From Rhodococcus rhodnii NBRC 100604 (lineage in GTDB: Bacteria; Actinomycetota; Actinomycetes; Mycobacteriales; Mycobacteriaceae): a stretch of DNA of 64,000 nt. Shown piece by piece: positions 26,142 to 35,403 of the stretch. Where the stretch lies: the NCBI RefSeq assembly GCF_001894925.1, contig NZ_BCXD01000004.1:41378-105377 (forward strand), read 5' to 3'. How positions within the stretch are numbered: position 1 is the stretch's first letter; every line of letters starts with the position of its first letter. The position numbers were made by a program, and so were the translations under genes. The notes under the pieces were generated by a model. The model was not told the DNA's origin and made no database searches. It worked only from the letters and a program-made list of their open reading frames with translations.

Positions 26142-26791
26142 GACGGCTTCACCCCGCGGATCACGACGATGTCCTCCGTTCGCTGCGCGGCGTCGAGCAG
26201 CCCGCGGCCGACCAGCATTCGCTGCCGCGATCGCAACACGGGGCCGAGCGGAATCGAACGGCGAGCGTGCACGTCCGAGGGGACACCCGACTCTGCGAGC
26301 ATCGCGAGGGTCTTCTCGACCCCGCTCAGCGCGGACTGCACCAGCAGCAAGGTGCCGCCAGGCGCGAGTAGCTGCGGCGCCGCCCGGCAGATGCGGTCCA
26401 GGACGGACCGGCCGTCGCCGCCCGCGTCCCAGGCTCGGGCCGCCCCGTGTGGCGGCGGAGCCGCGGGATCGGTCGGCACGTACGGGGGATTGGAAAGGAC
26501 GAGATCGAACTCCCGGCCCGCAACGGGGGCCGCGAGATCGCCCCGCCTGACCTCCACGTCGGCGCGGGCGAGCCGCGCGTTCACCAGCGCTGTCGCTGCG
26601 GCGCGCCGGGAGACGTCCACCGCCGTCACCCGCGCGGCTCCGCACCGCGCGGCGTGGATCGCGACCGCACCCGTCCCGGTACAGAGATCGATCGCCCTCG
26701 TTCCGAGGCGCATCGCATGATCGGAGATCGCGTCGCTGAGCAGGTGGGTGTCGCTCTGCGGACGATAGACACCCGGTACCCGCAGCAGCAT
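26138..26791 (-). CDS. HemK2/PrmC-like methyltransferase
   Basis: This 217-residue SAM-dependent methyltransferase has the SAM motif AIDLCTGTGAVAIHAA (about residue 35) and the catalytic LVLSNPPYVPT (about residue 105), the NPPY box of enzymes that methylate glutamine or other planar nitrogen groups. It is shorter than PrmC (about 280 residues) and lacks the PrmC N-terminal helical domain, as in the HemK2/Mtq2 group. AAAGGAG precedes the ATG. It is probably not the main release-factor methyltransferase. Confidence 0.82.
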   Translation of the reverse strand: MLLRVPGVYRPQSDTHLLSDAISDHAMRLGTRAIDLCTGTGAVAIHAARCGAARVTAVDVSRRAAATALVNARLARADVEVRRGDLAAPVAGREFDLVLSNPPYVPTDPAAPPPHGAARAWDAGGDGRSVLDRICRAAPQLLAPGGTLLLVQSALSGVEKTLAMLAESGVPSDVHARRSIPLGPVLRSRQRMLVGRGLLDAAQRTEDIVVIRGVKPS

Positions 26792-26878
26792 GTCGCACTC
26801 CTTTCTCGGCCCGAACCACGCCTTACCCGAACCGAGGCTGCGCCAAACGGCCGCGCGGCGTGCGGCACACTGGAGGCG

Positions 26879-27721
26879 ATGACGACCTCGGTATCCGGCT
26901 CCTGTGCAGCGCTGTCCCACGACGTCCCGCTGGCGGGCACCGCGGCACGAATCGACGGCTGGTTGTGCGTCGAGATTCCGGGCGCGTGGGGGCGCGACGT
27001 CTCCGACGGCACCGCCCTCGGACAGGAGTTCGCGGACGCCTTCGCCCGGCTCGCTGCCGCAGCCGACATGCGCCCGATGTTCATCCGCCGCAGTGGACGC
27101 GCTGCGCGGCGAGGGCACGCCATCCTGCTCGCGCGCTCGCATCCGACGCAGACGTGGTGCGAACGGCTCGACGTCACGAACCCGCGCGACGTTCTCGACC
27201 TCGACCCCGGTCTGTTGCGGTCGTCGGCGCCCGGTCTCGGTTCGCGTACCGACGCCGTGCTCGTGTGTGCGCACGGCAAGCGGGACCGGTGCTGCGCGGT
27301 CCTCGGCCGCCCCGTCGCGGCCCACCTCGCCGCCGAGTTCGGTGACATCGTCTGGGAGTGCTCCCACACGGGAGGGCACCGGTTCGCGCCGTCGATGATC
27401 GTGCTCCCCACCGGCTATACGTACGGACGGCTCGACGGCGCGGACAGCACCGAGGTCGTGCGCGCCGCACGGCGTGGTGACGTCGTGCTGCCGGGTCTGC
27501 GCGGGCGCAGTTGCTGGGATCCGGAGGGGCAGGTCGCCGAGATCGCTGTCCGTGAGACCGTCACGGCCGGCGCGGACGAGCTGACCGTCGAGGGCACCAC
27601 GGTTTCGCATCGCGACGGACGGAGCTGGACCGTCCCCGTCGAGTCGTACGATCTGGCGCCCCGGGCCGCGAGCTGCGGCGCCGATCCCAAGCCCGTTCGC
27701 GCGTTGCGCGCCCACATCTGA
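26879..27721 (+). CDS. Sucrase/ferredoxin-like family protein
   Basis: This 280-residue protein is related to thioredoxin-like [2Fe-2S] ferredoxins. Cluster-binding motifs are AVLVCAHGKRDRCCAVLG (about residues 125-142) and WECSHTGGHRFAPSMIVLP (about residues 160-178). The name comes from an early misassignment; no sugar chemistry is implied. GGAGG lies only 2 nt before the ATG, an unusually short spacing. It is divergent from the methyltransferase/CDGSH genes, giving three redox or Fe-S genes within 3 kb. Confidence 0.8.
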   Translation: MTTSVSGSCAALSHDVPLAGTAARIDGWLCVEIPGAWGRDVSDGTALGQEFADAFARLAAAADMRPMFIRRSGRAARRGHAILLARSHPTQTWCERLDVTNPRDVLDLDPGLLRSSAPGLGSRTDAVLVCAHGKRDRCCAVLGRPVAAHLAAEFGDIVWECSHTGGHRFAPSMIVLPTGYTYGRLDGADSTEVVRAARRGDVVLPGLRGRSCWDPEGQVAEIAVRETVTAGADELTVEGTTVSHRDGRSWTVPVESYDLAPRAASCGADPKPVRALRAHI

Positions 27722-27763
27722 GTCGGGCTCTCCCGCCGCTGCGTCGCGACCGGATGCGCCGCA

Positions 27764-27790
27764 TTATCCACAGCCCTTCGGTTGTCCCCA
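27764..27790 (+). promoter_or_regulatory. Two DnaA-box-like 9-mers
   Basis: TTATCCACA (27764-27772) is a perfect DnaA box. TTGTCCCCA (27782-27790) differs by one base from the actinobacterial box TTGTCCACA. They are 18 nt apart, so they lie nearly on the same helical face, upstream of the LexA box and the DUF222/HNH gene. Two boxes do not make an origin; a regulatory role is possible. Confidence 0.5.
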
Positions 27791-27812
27791 GCTGCGGCAA
27801 TAGGTCTTGTGG

Positions 27813-27826
27813 CGAACGGGTGTTCG
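27813..27826. promoter_or_regulatory. LexA (SOS) box upstream of the DUF222/HNH gene
   Basis: CGAACGGGTGTTCG is a perfect match to the Gram-positive SOS-box consensus CGAAC-N4-GTTCG. It ends 17 nt before the ATG of the next gene and so overlaps the expected promoter or 5' leader. In Mycobacterium tuberculosis several 13E12-family genes are preceded by LexA boxes, which supports the call. Confidence 0.85.
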
Positions 27827-27842
27827 ATCTAGATTTTGACGC

Positions 27843-29150
27843 ATGGGGTCGGGGGATTCACACACAGCAGACGGGGAGTCGTGGCAGCTCGGTGACGGCG
27901 AGCTGCGTGCCGAGGTGCTGGGTGTCTATGCGGAGATCGCCCGTCTGCAGGCGCGGGGTATCGCGCTCATGGGGGACGTAGTCGACCGCGGCATCTTCGG
28001 CGAAGACGGGTACGGGGATGCGGGGTCGTGGCTGGCAGCGCGGAGCATGCTCGAGGTTCATGAGGCGCGGCGGGTCGTCAATCTCGCGGTGAGCCTGCGG
28101 TCGCAGCCCGAGATCGCTGCTGCTGTTGCCGAGCAACGGGTCTCGCCGACACACGCCCAGATGATCTGCGACTTCTTCGAGACGCCGCCGTCGCTGCTTG
28201 CAGCGCTGGCCGAGGCCGACACCGACGAGTACGAGACGGTCGCGGCGTTCTGCCGCGATGCACTGTTGGCGGCGGCGGTTCCCGGGCCGGGGACGACGAC
28301 GGGGTCGGTGCGGCGCGCGAAGGAGCGGCTCGAGATCCGGTTGGACGCCGAATCCGATGGTCCGCCGACGCGGGAACGCGACAACCTCAACCACCTGTCC
28401 GTGTCGCATACCCTGCATGGCCGGGTGGTGGTGCACGGGAACTTCGATGCCCTCTCGGGTGAGGTGCTGTTGACGGCGTTGTCAAAGCTGTCGGCACCGC
28501 AGCCTGCCGAGGACGGAACACCCGACCGCAGGTCGCCGCGGAAACGGCGGGCGGATGCGTTGGTCGAGGTGTGCCGCAGGTTCCTCGATTCCGGTGCCGC
28601 CGGCATGGAGGCGGGTGAGAAGCCGCACGTGACTGTGTTGGTGAATCAGCGTGACCTCGAACGTCGCGCGGATACTGCCGCCGAGCGAAGGAGCGTGTCG
28701 ATCACGGCGTTGCTCGATGGCGTCGGTCTGCCGTGGACGCCGTGGGGCGCCACGCTCACTCCGGAGACGGCGCGTGCGGTGGCGTGCGATGCGCAGGTCA
28801 CGCCGATCGTCGTCGACGACAACGGTGTTCCGCTGAGCATGGGCCGCACCACACGGCTCGTGACTCCGGCGCAGCGTCGGGCTCTGGTGGTCCGCGACCG
28901 TGGTTGTGCGTTTCCGAACTGCCCGGCTCCGTCGTCGTGGTGCGAGGCGCACCACGTCACGCATTGGGCGGACGGCGGGTCGACGGATCTCGACAACATG
29001 GTGCTGCTCTGCGGCAGCCACCATCGCCATGTCCATCACAGCGAGTGGACGATCACCTCGACACCGAGGGGCAGGCCGACCTTCACACCACCTGGCGTCG
29101 ACCCACCGGGCTTCACGCCACCGGGCGCGGGTCGGCCGTCCGTCGTGTGA
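27843..29150 (+). CDS. DUF222 and HNH-nuclease protein (13E12 repeat family)
   Basis: This 435-residue protein has an N-terminal helical DUF222 region (about residues 20-320) and a C-terminal HNH nuclease domain: CAFPNCPAPSSWCEAHHVTHW then DNMVLLCGSHHRHVHH (about residues 355-405). It carries paired cysteines for zinc and the His-Asn-His catalytic set. The tail is Pro/Gly-rich (TPPGVDPPGFTPPGAG). Such genes occur in many copies in actinobacterial genomes; their biological role is unsettled. The ATG has no ribosome-binding site, suggesting a leaderless message starting near the LexA box. Confidence 0.88.
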   Translation: MGSGDSHTADGESWQLGDGELRAEVLGVYAEIARLQARGIALMGDVVDRGIFGEDGYGDAGSWLAARSMLEVHEARRVVNLAVSLRSQPEIAAAVAEQRVSPTHAQMICDFFETPPSLLAALAEADTDEYETVAAFCRDALLAAAVPGPGTTTGSVRRAKERLEIRLDAESDGPPTRERDNLNHLSVSHTLHGRVVVHGNFDALSGEVLLTALSKLSAPQPAEDGTPDRRSPRKRRADALVEVCRRFLDSGAAGMEAGEKPHVTVLVNQRDLERRADTAAERRSVSITALLDGVGLPWTPWGATLTPETARAVACDAQVTPIVVDDNGVPLSMGRTTRLVTPAQRRALVVRDRGCAFPNCPAPSSWCEAHHVTHWADGGSTDLDNMVLLCGSHHRHVHHSEWTITSTPRGRPTFTPPGVDPPGFTPPGAGRPSVV

Positions 29151-29194
29151 CGCGAGGGTGGTCCTGCGCGTACGCCATCGTGCGCAGGGCGTCG

Positions 29195-31343
29195 CTAGAC
29201 CGGAGCCGGGACGTCGCGATCGGCGGCCTCCGCGGCGACGGAGTGCTGCCGTGGGCGCGCCCATCGCGGTGCCCACCAGTTGACGGGGCCCATGAGTTTC
29301 ACGAGCGACGGCACCAGCAGCATGCGGATCACGGTCGCGTCGACGACGAGGGCGACGATCATGCCGATCCCGAGGAAGCGCATGATCGACAGTCCCGAGA
29401 TCGTGAACGCACCCGTCACGACGATGAGCAGCAGCGCTGCGGCAGTGACGATCCGGCCCGTGCGCTGGGTGCCGAATCGCACGGCATCCTCGGTGGTCGC
29501 GCCGTTCGCGCGCGCCTCGACCATGCGCGACATGAGGAAGACCTCGTAGTCGGTCGAGAGCCCGAACACGACGGCGAGGATCAGCACGACGAAGGTCGGT
29601 TCGAGCGGGTTCGGGGTGACGCCGAGCCACTGCGCGCCGTGGCCGAGCTGGAAGATCCACGTCAGGACGCCGAACGTCGTCGCGAGACTCAGCCCAGCCA
29701 TGAGCACGGCCTTGATCGGCAGCACCACCGACCGGAACGCCGCGAAGAGCAGCACGAGGGTGGCTCCGACCATGATCGCGATCATGTACGGAAGGCCCTG
29801 CAGCACTGCGGCGTTGCCGTCGTCGACGCTCGCCTGGCCGCCGCCGACGAGCACCTCGGTGTCGTCGGGTGGAGTGATCGCGCGCAGTGCTTGCACGGCG
29901 TCGCTCTGCTGACCCGCATCGCCGCCGTCCGCCCACAGCGCGTTGACGGCTGCGTAGCGGCCGTCGGACCCGACGACGGTCGCGGCCGCGACGCCGGGCA
30001 CGTCGCGTGCAGCAGCTGCGACGGCGGCCGCGTCGGTGAGGTCGGGTGGCGCGTCGCCCGTTCCGCGCAGGATCAGCGTCGCTCCGTTGCCCGTGGACGG
30101 GAAGTCGTGGACGAGGACGTCGGTCGCGACGCGCGCGGGATCGTCGGCGGGCAGTGCCGTGTAGGTGATCTCGCCGAGTTTCGTCTGCAGCAGCGGCGAG
30201 GCGAGGATCAGCAGGACCGCGATGATGCCGACCGCGACGAGGCCCGGCGCCTTCATGACGCGATCGACGACGGCACCCCAGAACCTGCGGGCTCGTTCTT
30301 CGCTCCGGTCGGCGGCGCCCTTGCGCCACGTGAGTGCGTCGATGCGGTGACCGAGGAGGGTGAGCATCGCGGGGATCGCGGTGAGTGACAGGACCGCCGC
30401 GCACGCGACGGCCGCCATCGCGCCGTAGCCGAGCGACTTGATGACGCCCTGCGGGAACACGAGCATGCCGGCGAACGCGCACACCAGCAGCAGCCCCGAG
30501 AACGAGACGGTGCGTCCCGCGGTGCGGACTGTGCGGACGACGGCGTCGTGCACGCTCGCGCCCGTTCGCAGTTCCTCGCGGTACCTGCCGACGACGAACA
30601 GCCCGTAGTCGATCGCGAGGCCGAGGCCGAGCAGGGATGCGACGTTGACCGCGAACGACGACACCTCGGTCACGAGCGTGAGCAAGCGCAGCACGCCGAG
30701 CGAACACGCGACGGCCATCGCCCCGACGACGACGGGCACTGCCGCGGCGACGAGGCCGCCGAAGATGAAGAAGAGCAGGACGAGCGTGACGGGGATCGCG
30801 ATCGCCTCGGCGACGAGGAGATCGTGTTGCAGGCGCTCGCTGAAGGCGACACCGACGACGGAGTTGCCGCCGATCTGTGTCTCGACGCCGTCGACCTCGA
30901 GCTTCGGCAGCAGCTCCTGGAGTTGCGGCATCGCCGCGCCGGACTCGTGATCGAGCGTGATGGCAGCCGATGCCCGCGTCCCGTCGATCGACCGCAGCAG
31001 CGATTGCGGCTGGCCGGTCGCCGTCCAGTAGGACGTCACGGCGGCGCCGTCGGTTTCCGCCGCGAACGCGTCGAGGTTGGCCGTGACGGCGGGGCCGATG
31101 TCGTCGAGCGACTGCCCCTCGGGCGGCGTGTAGACGACGACGATGTCGGGGGGACTGGTGTCCGACCGTCGCCGCGACGATCCGGGAGACCTCCGACGAC
31201 TCGCTACCGGGATCGTCGAACCCGCCCTGCGACATGTGCGCGAACACACCTGCGCCGAAGGCCCCGCCCACGACGGCGATCAGGGCGACGATCGGTAGTA
31301 CCCATCGTGCTCGGCGAGCGACGAACGAGGCCCAGCGCGTCAT
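29195..31343 (-). pseudogene. MMPL/RND-family membrane transporter with one frameshift
   Basis: The intact protein would be about 715 residues with two six-helix MMPL halves. Visible segments are the first helix WVLPIVALIAVVGGAFGAGVFA, the sensing-domain helices LLGLGLAIDYGLFVVGRYREEL (first half) and VFGLSTDYEVFLMSRMVEA (second half). The frame changes near 31160-31166, after about 60 codons: ATV must join DTSPPDIVVVYTPPEG, which requires removing one base, so this copy has a single-base insertion. The rest is uninterrupted. Either the gene is recently inactivated or the base is a sequencing error. The ATG at 31343 follows AGGAGAG. This family exports lipids, siderophores or drugs. Confidence 0.82.
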
Positions 31344-31422
31344 GAAGTTCTCTCCTGCTCATGCAAACGGTGCCCCGACAGTAGTGCTTCCGCACCACCC
31401 TCGGGGCACCGCCCTTTTCGCG

Positions 31423-33699
31423 TCAGGCGTCGACTGTGCTCCCGCGCACAGCGCGCGCCGCCTCGACCATATTCCGCAGCGACGCTTCGACTTCCACGAT
31501 TCCACGCGTCTTGAGACCGCAGTCGGGGTTGACCCACAGTCGCGACGCGGGCACGGCGTCGAGTGCCGCGGCGAGTGCCTCGGTCATCTCGTCCACCGAC
31601 GGCACGCGCGGGGAGTGGATGTCGTACACGCCCGGGCCGACACCGAGGTCGAAGCCGACGGCGTCGAGGTCGCCGAGGACCTCCATCTTCGAGCGCGCTG
31701 CTTCGATCGACGTGACGTCCGCGTCCAGACCGGCGATCGCGTCGATGACCTCACCGAACTCCGAGTAGCAGAGGTGGGTGTGGACCTGCGTCGTGTTCTC
31801 GACGCCCGACGTCGCGAGCCGGAAGGATCCGACCGACCAGTCGAGGTACGCAGGCTGATCGGCCTTGCGCAGCGGGAGCAGCTCGCGCAGTGCAGGCTCG
31901 TCGACCTGGATGATGCGCGCACCGGCGCGTTCGAGGTCGACGGTCTCGTCGCGGATCGCGAGGGCGACCTGGTTCGCGGAGTCCGCGAGCGGCTGATCGT
32001 CACGGACGAACGACCACGCGAGGATCGTGACGGGGCCGGTGAGCATGCCCTTGACCGGCTTCGCGGTCAGCGACTGCGCGTACTCGAACCACGAGACCGT
32101 CATCGGCTCGGGACGCACGACGTCGCCGAAGAGGATCGGCGGGCGCACGCACCGGCTGCCGTACGACTGCACCCAGCCGTTCTCGGTCGCGAAGAAGCCG
32201 TCGAGCTGCTCGGCGAAGTACTGCACCATGTCGTTGCGCTCGGGCTCGCCGTGGACGAGCACGTCGAGTCCGATCTTCTCCTGCAGCGCGATGACGTCGG
32301 CGATCTCGCCCTGCATCCGGCGCACGTACTCGGCGTCGTCGATCTCGCCGCGGCGCAGTGCAGCGCGCGCGACGCGGATCTCGGTGGTCTGCGGGTACGA
32401 GCCGATCGTCGTGGTCGGCAGGTCCGGCAGGCCCAGCAGTTCGTTCTGCGCGGTGCGGCGCTCGGCGGCGTCGGCACGCGAGATGCCCTCGGCGAGCGTG
32501 CTCGCGAGGCGGTCGCGCAGGGCGTCGTCGTGCAGGCGCGGATCCGATTCGCGGCTCGTGCGTCCGGCGCGCGATGCATCGAATTGCGCGTTGACGGCCG
32601 AGCGATCACCGGTCAGCGCGGTCGCGAGTGCGGCGACCTCGCCGATCTTCTCGGAACCGAACGCGAGCCACGAGCGCAGTGCGTCGTCGAGACCCGTCTC
32701 GGGTTCGAGGCTGTACGGCACGTGCAGCAGCGAGCACGACGTCGACACCGCGAGCGAGCCGGCGGCGGCGCGTGCGGACTCGAGTGCGGACAGTGCGGCG
32801 TCGAGATCGGTGCGCCACACGTTGCGGCCGTCGACGACGCCGGCGACGACGTGCTTGCCGGCGAGGGCGGGCACGGACGCGAGGTCGTCGGTTCCGGCGA
32901 CGAGGTCGATGCCGATCGCGTCGACCGGGGTCGAGGCGATCACGGGCAGTGCGTCGCCGAGGCTGCCGAAGTACGACGCGACGAACAGCTTCGGCCGCGA
33001 CGACAGTGCGGCGAGCCGCTCGTACACCTCACGGGTGCGGGCGAGTTCGGCCTCGGTGCGATCGGCGACGAGTGCGGGCTCGTCGATCTGCACCCACTCG
33101 GCGCCGGCGCCCGCGAGCTGCGCGAGCAGGTCCTCGTAGACGGGCAGCAGATCGTCGAGCCGCTCCAGCAGCTCGCCGGAACCGTCGACGGGCTTGCTCA
33201 GCAGCAGGAACGTCACGGGCCCGATCACGACGGGACGTGCGGGGACGCCCTGCTCGCGCGCCTCGCGGAGCTCGCCCAGGACCTTCGACGCGTCGAGCGC
33301 GAAGGCCGTGCCGGGAGCGATCTCGGGAACGAGGTAGTGGTAGTTGGTGTCGAACCACTTGGTCATCTCGAGCGGTGCGATCTCGGCGTTGCCGCGTGCG
33401 GCGGCGAAGTAGCGGTCGATCGGGTCGGCGAGGCCCGCGACCCGGTCCGGAAGTGCGCCGACCATCGCGGCGGTGTCGAGCATCTGGTCGTAGTACGAGA
33501 ACGTGTTCACCGGGACGGAGTCCATCCCGGCATCGACGAGCTCGGCCCACGTCTGCGTGCGCAGTTCGCGCCCCACGGCAGCGAGTGCGTCGGCGTCGAT
33601 GCGGCCGGCCCAGTACGACTCGACGGCGCGCTTGAGCTCGCGGTGCGGCCCGATGCGCGGCGAGCCCAGAACCGTCGCGGTGAAGAAGGTGTCGGTCAC
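31423..33699 (-). CDS. metE: Cobalamin-independent methionine synthase
   Basis: This 758-residue enzyme, the family's full length, transfers a methyl group from 5-methyltetrahydropteroyl-triglutamate to homocysteine. The C-terminal catalytic barrel has the zinc ligands in [13 protein letters not shown] (His and Cys) and [11 protein letters not shown] (Cys); the N-terminal barrel begins [20 protein letters not shown]. The GTG start is chosen because GGAG lies about 7 nt upstream and the family begins there. A cobalamin riboswitch about 150 nt upstream indicates repression when B12 is plentiful, when the B12-dependent MetH can take over. Confidence 0.96.
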   Translation of the reverse strand: MTDTFFTATVLGSPRIGPHRELKRAVESYWAGRIDADALAAVGRELRTQTWAELVDAGMDSVPVNTFSYYDQMLDTAAMVGALPDRVAGLADPIDRYFAAARGNAEIAPLEMTKWFDTNYHYLVPEIAPGTAFALDASKVLGELREAREQGVPARPVVIGPVTFLLLSKPVDGSGELLERLDDLLPVYEDLLAQLAGAGAEWVQIDEPALVADRTEAELARTREVYERLAALSSRPKLFVASYFGSLGDALPVIASTPVDAIGIDLVAGTDDLASVPALAGKHVVAGVVDGRNVWRTDLDAALSALESARAAAGSLAVSTSCSLLHVPYSLEPETGLDDALRSWLAFGSEKIGEVAALATALTGDRSAVNAQFDASRAGRTSRESDPRLHDDALRDRLASTLAEGISRADAAERRTAQNELLGLPDLPTTTIGSYPQTTEIRVARAALRRGEIDDAEYVRRMQGEIADVIALQEKIGLDVLVHGEPERNDMVQYFAEQLDGFFATENGWVQSYGSRCVRPPILFGDVVRPEPMTVSWFEYAQSLTAKPVKGMLTGPVTILAWSFVRDDQPLADSANQVALAIRDETVDLERAGARIIQVDEPALRELLPLRKADQPAYLDWSVGSFRLATSGVENTTQVHTHLCYSEFGEVIDAIAGLDADVTSIEAARSKMEVLGDLDAVGFDLGVGPGVYDIHSPRVPSVDEMTEALAAALDAVPASRLWVNPDCGLKTRGIVEVEASLRNMVEAARAVRGSTVDA

Positions 33700-33827
33700 G
33701 TGTGTCTCCAGTTCGGCATGCGTTGCAGCCACCGTCGAGCGAGCGCCGTGCCCCGGACACACACCTCAACCTCGCGCGCGAGGGTGCGACAGCAGGCCAG
33801 CGCGCCCATTCCACGAGGCGGTGGACC

Positions 33828-33848
33828 GTCGAGCGCGGCGCGCTCGAC
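33828..33848 (-). terminator. Perfect hairpin downstream of the B12 riboswitch
   Basis: The arms GTCGAGCGCG and CGCGCTCGAC surround a single G: a 21-nt near-palindrome lying immediately 3' of the riboswitch in the direction of metE transcription. It could be the expression-platform hairpin. No U-tract follows, so it may act through Rho, pausing, or pairing with the riboswitch rather than as a classical terminator. A smaller hairpin (CCAC/GTGG, 33811-33824) follows it. Confidence 0.5.
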
Positions 33849-33849
33849 A

Positions 33850-34095
33850 CAGTGGCAGGTCTTCGGACTCACGGGCAGGCGGGTCGTCCGCACCTACTGG
33901 CCGTCGCTTCCCGGGGCGTACCCCAGTGCTTCGTGACGGCTGTCGTTCCCGTACACCGCTGCGGGACAGTCCCGGATTCCCACCGGGTTCCCTCTCGCAC
34001 TCCCACCGCGGACGGCGGGTGTGCTTCGACGCTCGGACTCGGTCTTCGGGGCTCCTCACGACCGAACCGGGCGAACCAGCTGCCCGGCCAGCATA
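33850..34095 (-). ncRNA. Cobalamin riboswitch controlling metE
   Basis: On the minus strand the leader holds the conserved B12-box core (GGTGGGAATCCGGGACTGT type, about 33950-33985), a GGGAA-type segment just 5' of it, and the closing ACCTGCC (33854-33860), the typical 3' strand of stem P1. The order and spacing are those of the cobalamin riboswitch. The 5' limit is approximate. The whole 529-nt gap 33700-34228 therefore holds this element, its hairpin, about 130 nt of metE leader, and on the other side the promoter of the ferredoxin reductase. Confidence 0.9.
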
Positions 34096-34169
34096 GCGAC
34101 CTCGCTCACGGCCTTCACGTGGCGGCCGTCCGTCTCGGGACTTCGAGTGTGGCCTGCATCTCAATGTGA

Positions 34170-34185
34170 GTGTACGGTTGTACAC
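34170..34185. promoter_or_regulatory. Palindrome upstream of the desaturase operon
   Basis: GTGTAC and GTACAC form perfect 6-bp arms around GGTT, 44 nt upstream of the reductase ATG. Size and placement suit a TetR-type operator such as those controlling fatty-acid desaturases. The regulator is not in the window. Confidence 0.6.
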
Positions 34186-34228
34186 CGAAAGGTCGGCGAC
34201 GCGGACACGACGGCACGGGGAGGACGAC

Positions 34229-35341
34229 ATGGGACTGTTGCGATGGAGCCGCCGCCCGGCGGAGGACGTCGAGGCGAGACACCCGGCGGCCACCGTCGTG
34301 CGCGGGGTCCTCGCCCGCGCCACGACGCCGCTCCTGCCCGACGACTATCTGCAGTTCGTGCACCCGCTCTGGTCGGCCCGCGAACTGCGTGGCCGCATCG
34401 TCGACGTCCGCAAGGAGACCGACGACTGCGCGACGGTCGTCATCCGTCCCGGGTGGGGATTCCCGCGCGAGTACCGGCCGGGGCAGTACGTCGGTATCGG
34501 GCTCGACGTGGACGGCAAGTGGCACTGGCGTTCGTATTCGCTGACCTCCCTGGGTGATTCGCCGGATCGCACGATCTCGATCACCGTCAAGGCCAATCCC
34601 GACGGCTTCCTGTCGTCCCATCTCGTCGACGTCGCGACTCCCGGGACCGTCATCCGGCTCGCCTCGTCGAAGGGCGATTTCGTCCTCCCCGAGCCGCCGC
34701 CCGAGCAGGTCCTGTTCCTCACCGCCGGCAGCGGCATCACCCCCGTCATGGCGATGCTGCGGACGATGCGGACCCGCGGGACGCTCCGCGACGTCGTGCA
34801 CGTCCACTCGGCGCCCGAACGCGGCGACGTGATCTTCGCGGAGGAACTCGACGCGCTCGCGCGCGACGAACCCGGGTACCGGCTGCATCTGCAACTGACC
34901 CGCAGCGACGGGAAGGTCGATCTCGACGAACTCGGACGCCTCGTCCCGGACTGGACCGCGCGGGAGTGCTGGACGTGCGGCCCGTCGGCGCTTCTCGACG
35001 ACGCCGAGCGGGTCTGGCGGGGCGCCGGACGCGAGAAGGCGCTGCACACCGAACGATTCACGCTCGCTCGTGGCGATCACGGCGGCGAGGGCGGCACCGT
35101 GGTGTTCTCCCGTTCCGGGAAGTCCGCCGAGATCGACGGCGCCACCACGCTCCTCGAAGCGGGCGAGAATCTCGGTATCACGATGCCGTACGGCTGCCGG
35201 ATGGGAATCTGCCAGACGTGCGTCGTCCCACTCGCGGAAGGGTACGTGCGCGACCTCCGGTCGGGCGACGAGCACCGCGAAGGCGAACGCATCCAGACGT
35301 GCATCAGTTCCGTCTCGGGGGAGTGCACGCTCGACTTGTGA
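34229..35341 (+). CDS. Ferredoxin reductase with C-terminal [2Fe-2S] domain (Rv3230c-like), desaturase partner
   Basis: This 370-residue flavoprotein passes electrons from NAD(P)H to the desaturase encoded next. The FAD domain shows YRPGQYVGIGL and WHWRSYSLTS (about residues 85-110), the NAD(P) domain LFLTAGSGITPVMAML (about residue 165), and the C-terminal plant-type ferredoxin domain MPYGCRMGICQTCVVPL with a last Cys in RIQTCISS. The ATG has a strong GGGGAGG site; the in-frame start at 34166 overlaps the palindrome and is rejected. It is the homologue of the M. tuberculosis Rv3230c/DesA3 electron partner, 62 nt before the desaturase. Confidence 0.9.
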   Translation: MGLLRWSRRPAEDVEARHPAATVVRGVLARATTPLLPDDYLQFVHPLWSARELRGRIVDVRKETDDCATVVIRPGWGFPREYRPGQYVGIGLDVDGKWHWRSYSLTSLGDSPDRTISITVKANPDGFLSSHLVDVATPGTVIRLASSKGDFVLPEPPPEQVLFLTAGSGITPVMAMLRTMRTRGTLRDVVHVHSAPERGDVIFAEELDALARDEPGYRLHLQLTRSDGKVDLDELGRLVPDWTARECWTCGPSALLDDAERVWRGAGREKALHTERFTLARGDHGGEGGTVVFSRSGKSAEIDGATTLLEAGENLGITMPYGCRMGICQTCVVPLAEGYVRDLRSGDEHREGERIQTCISSVSGECTLDL

Positions 35342-35403
35342 CATCCGCCCGGGACGCCATCAGCCCGGCACGACCCGAATCCGACACGCGAGAAAGGGTT
35401 CTC

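Noticed and set aside
27764..27790. Replication origin
   Set aside because: Only two DnaA-box-like 9-mers, no AT-rich unwinding region, and no dnaA, dnaN or gyr genes nearby.
31234..33936. A 900-codon open frame on the + strand across metE and the MMPL start
   Set aside because: It is the complement of metE's third-position GC bias; no start site or domain supports it.
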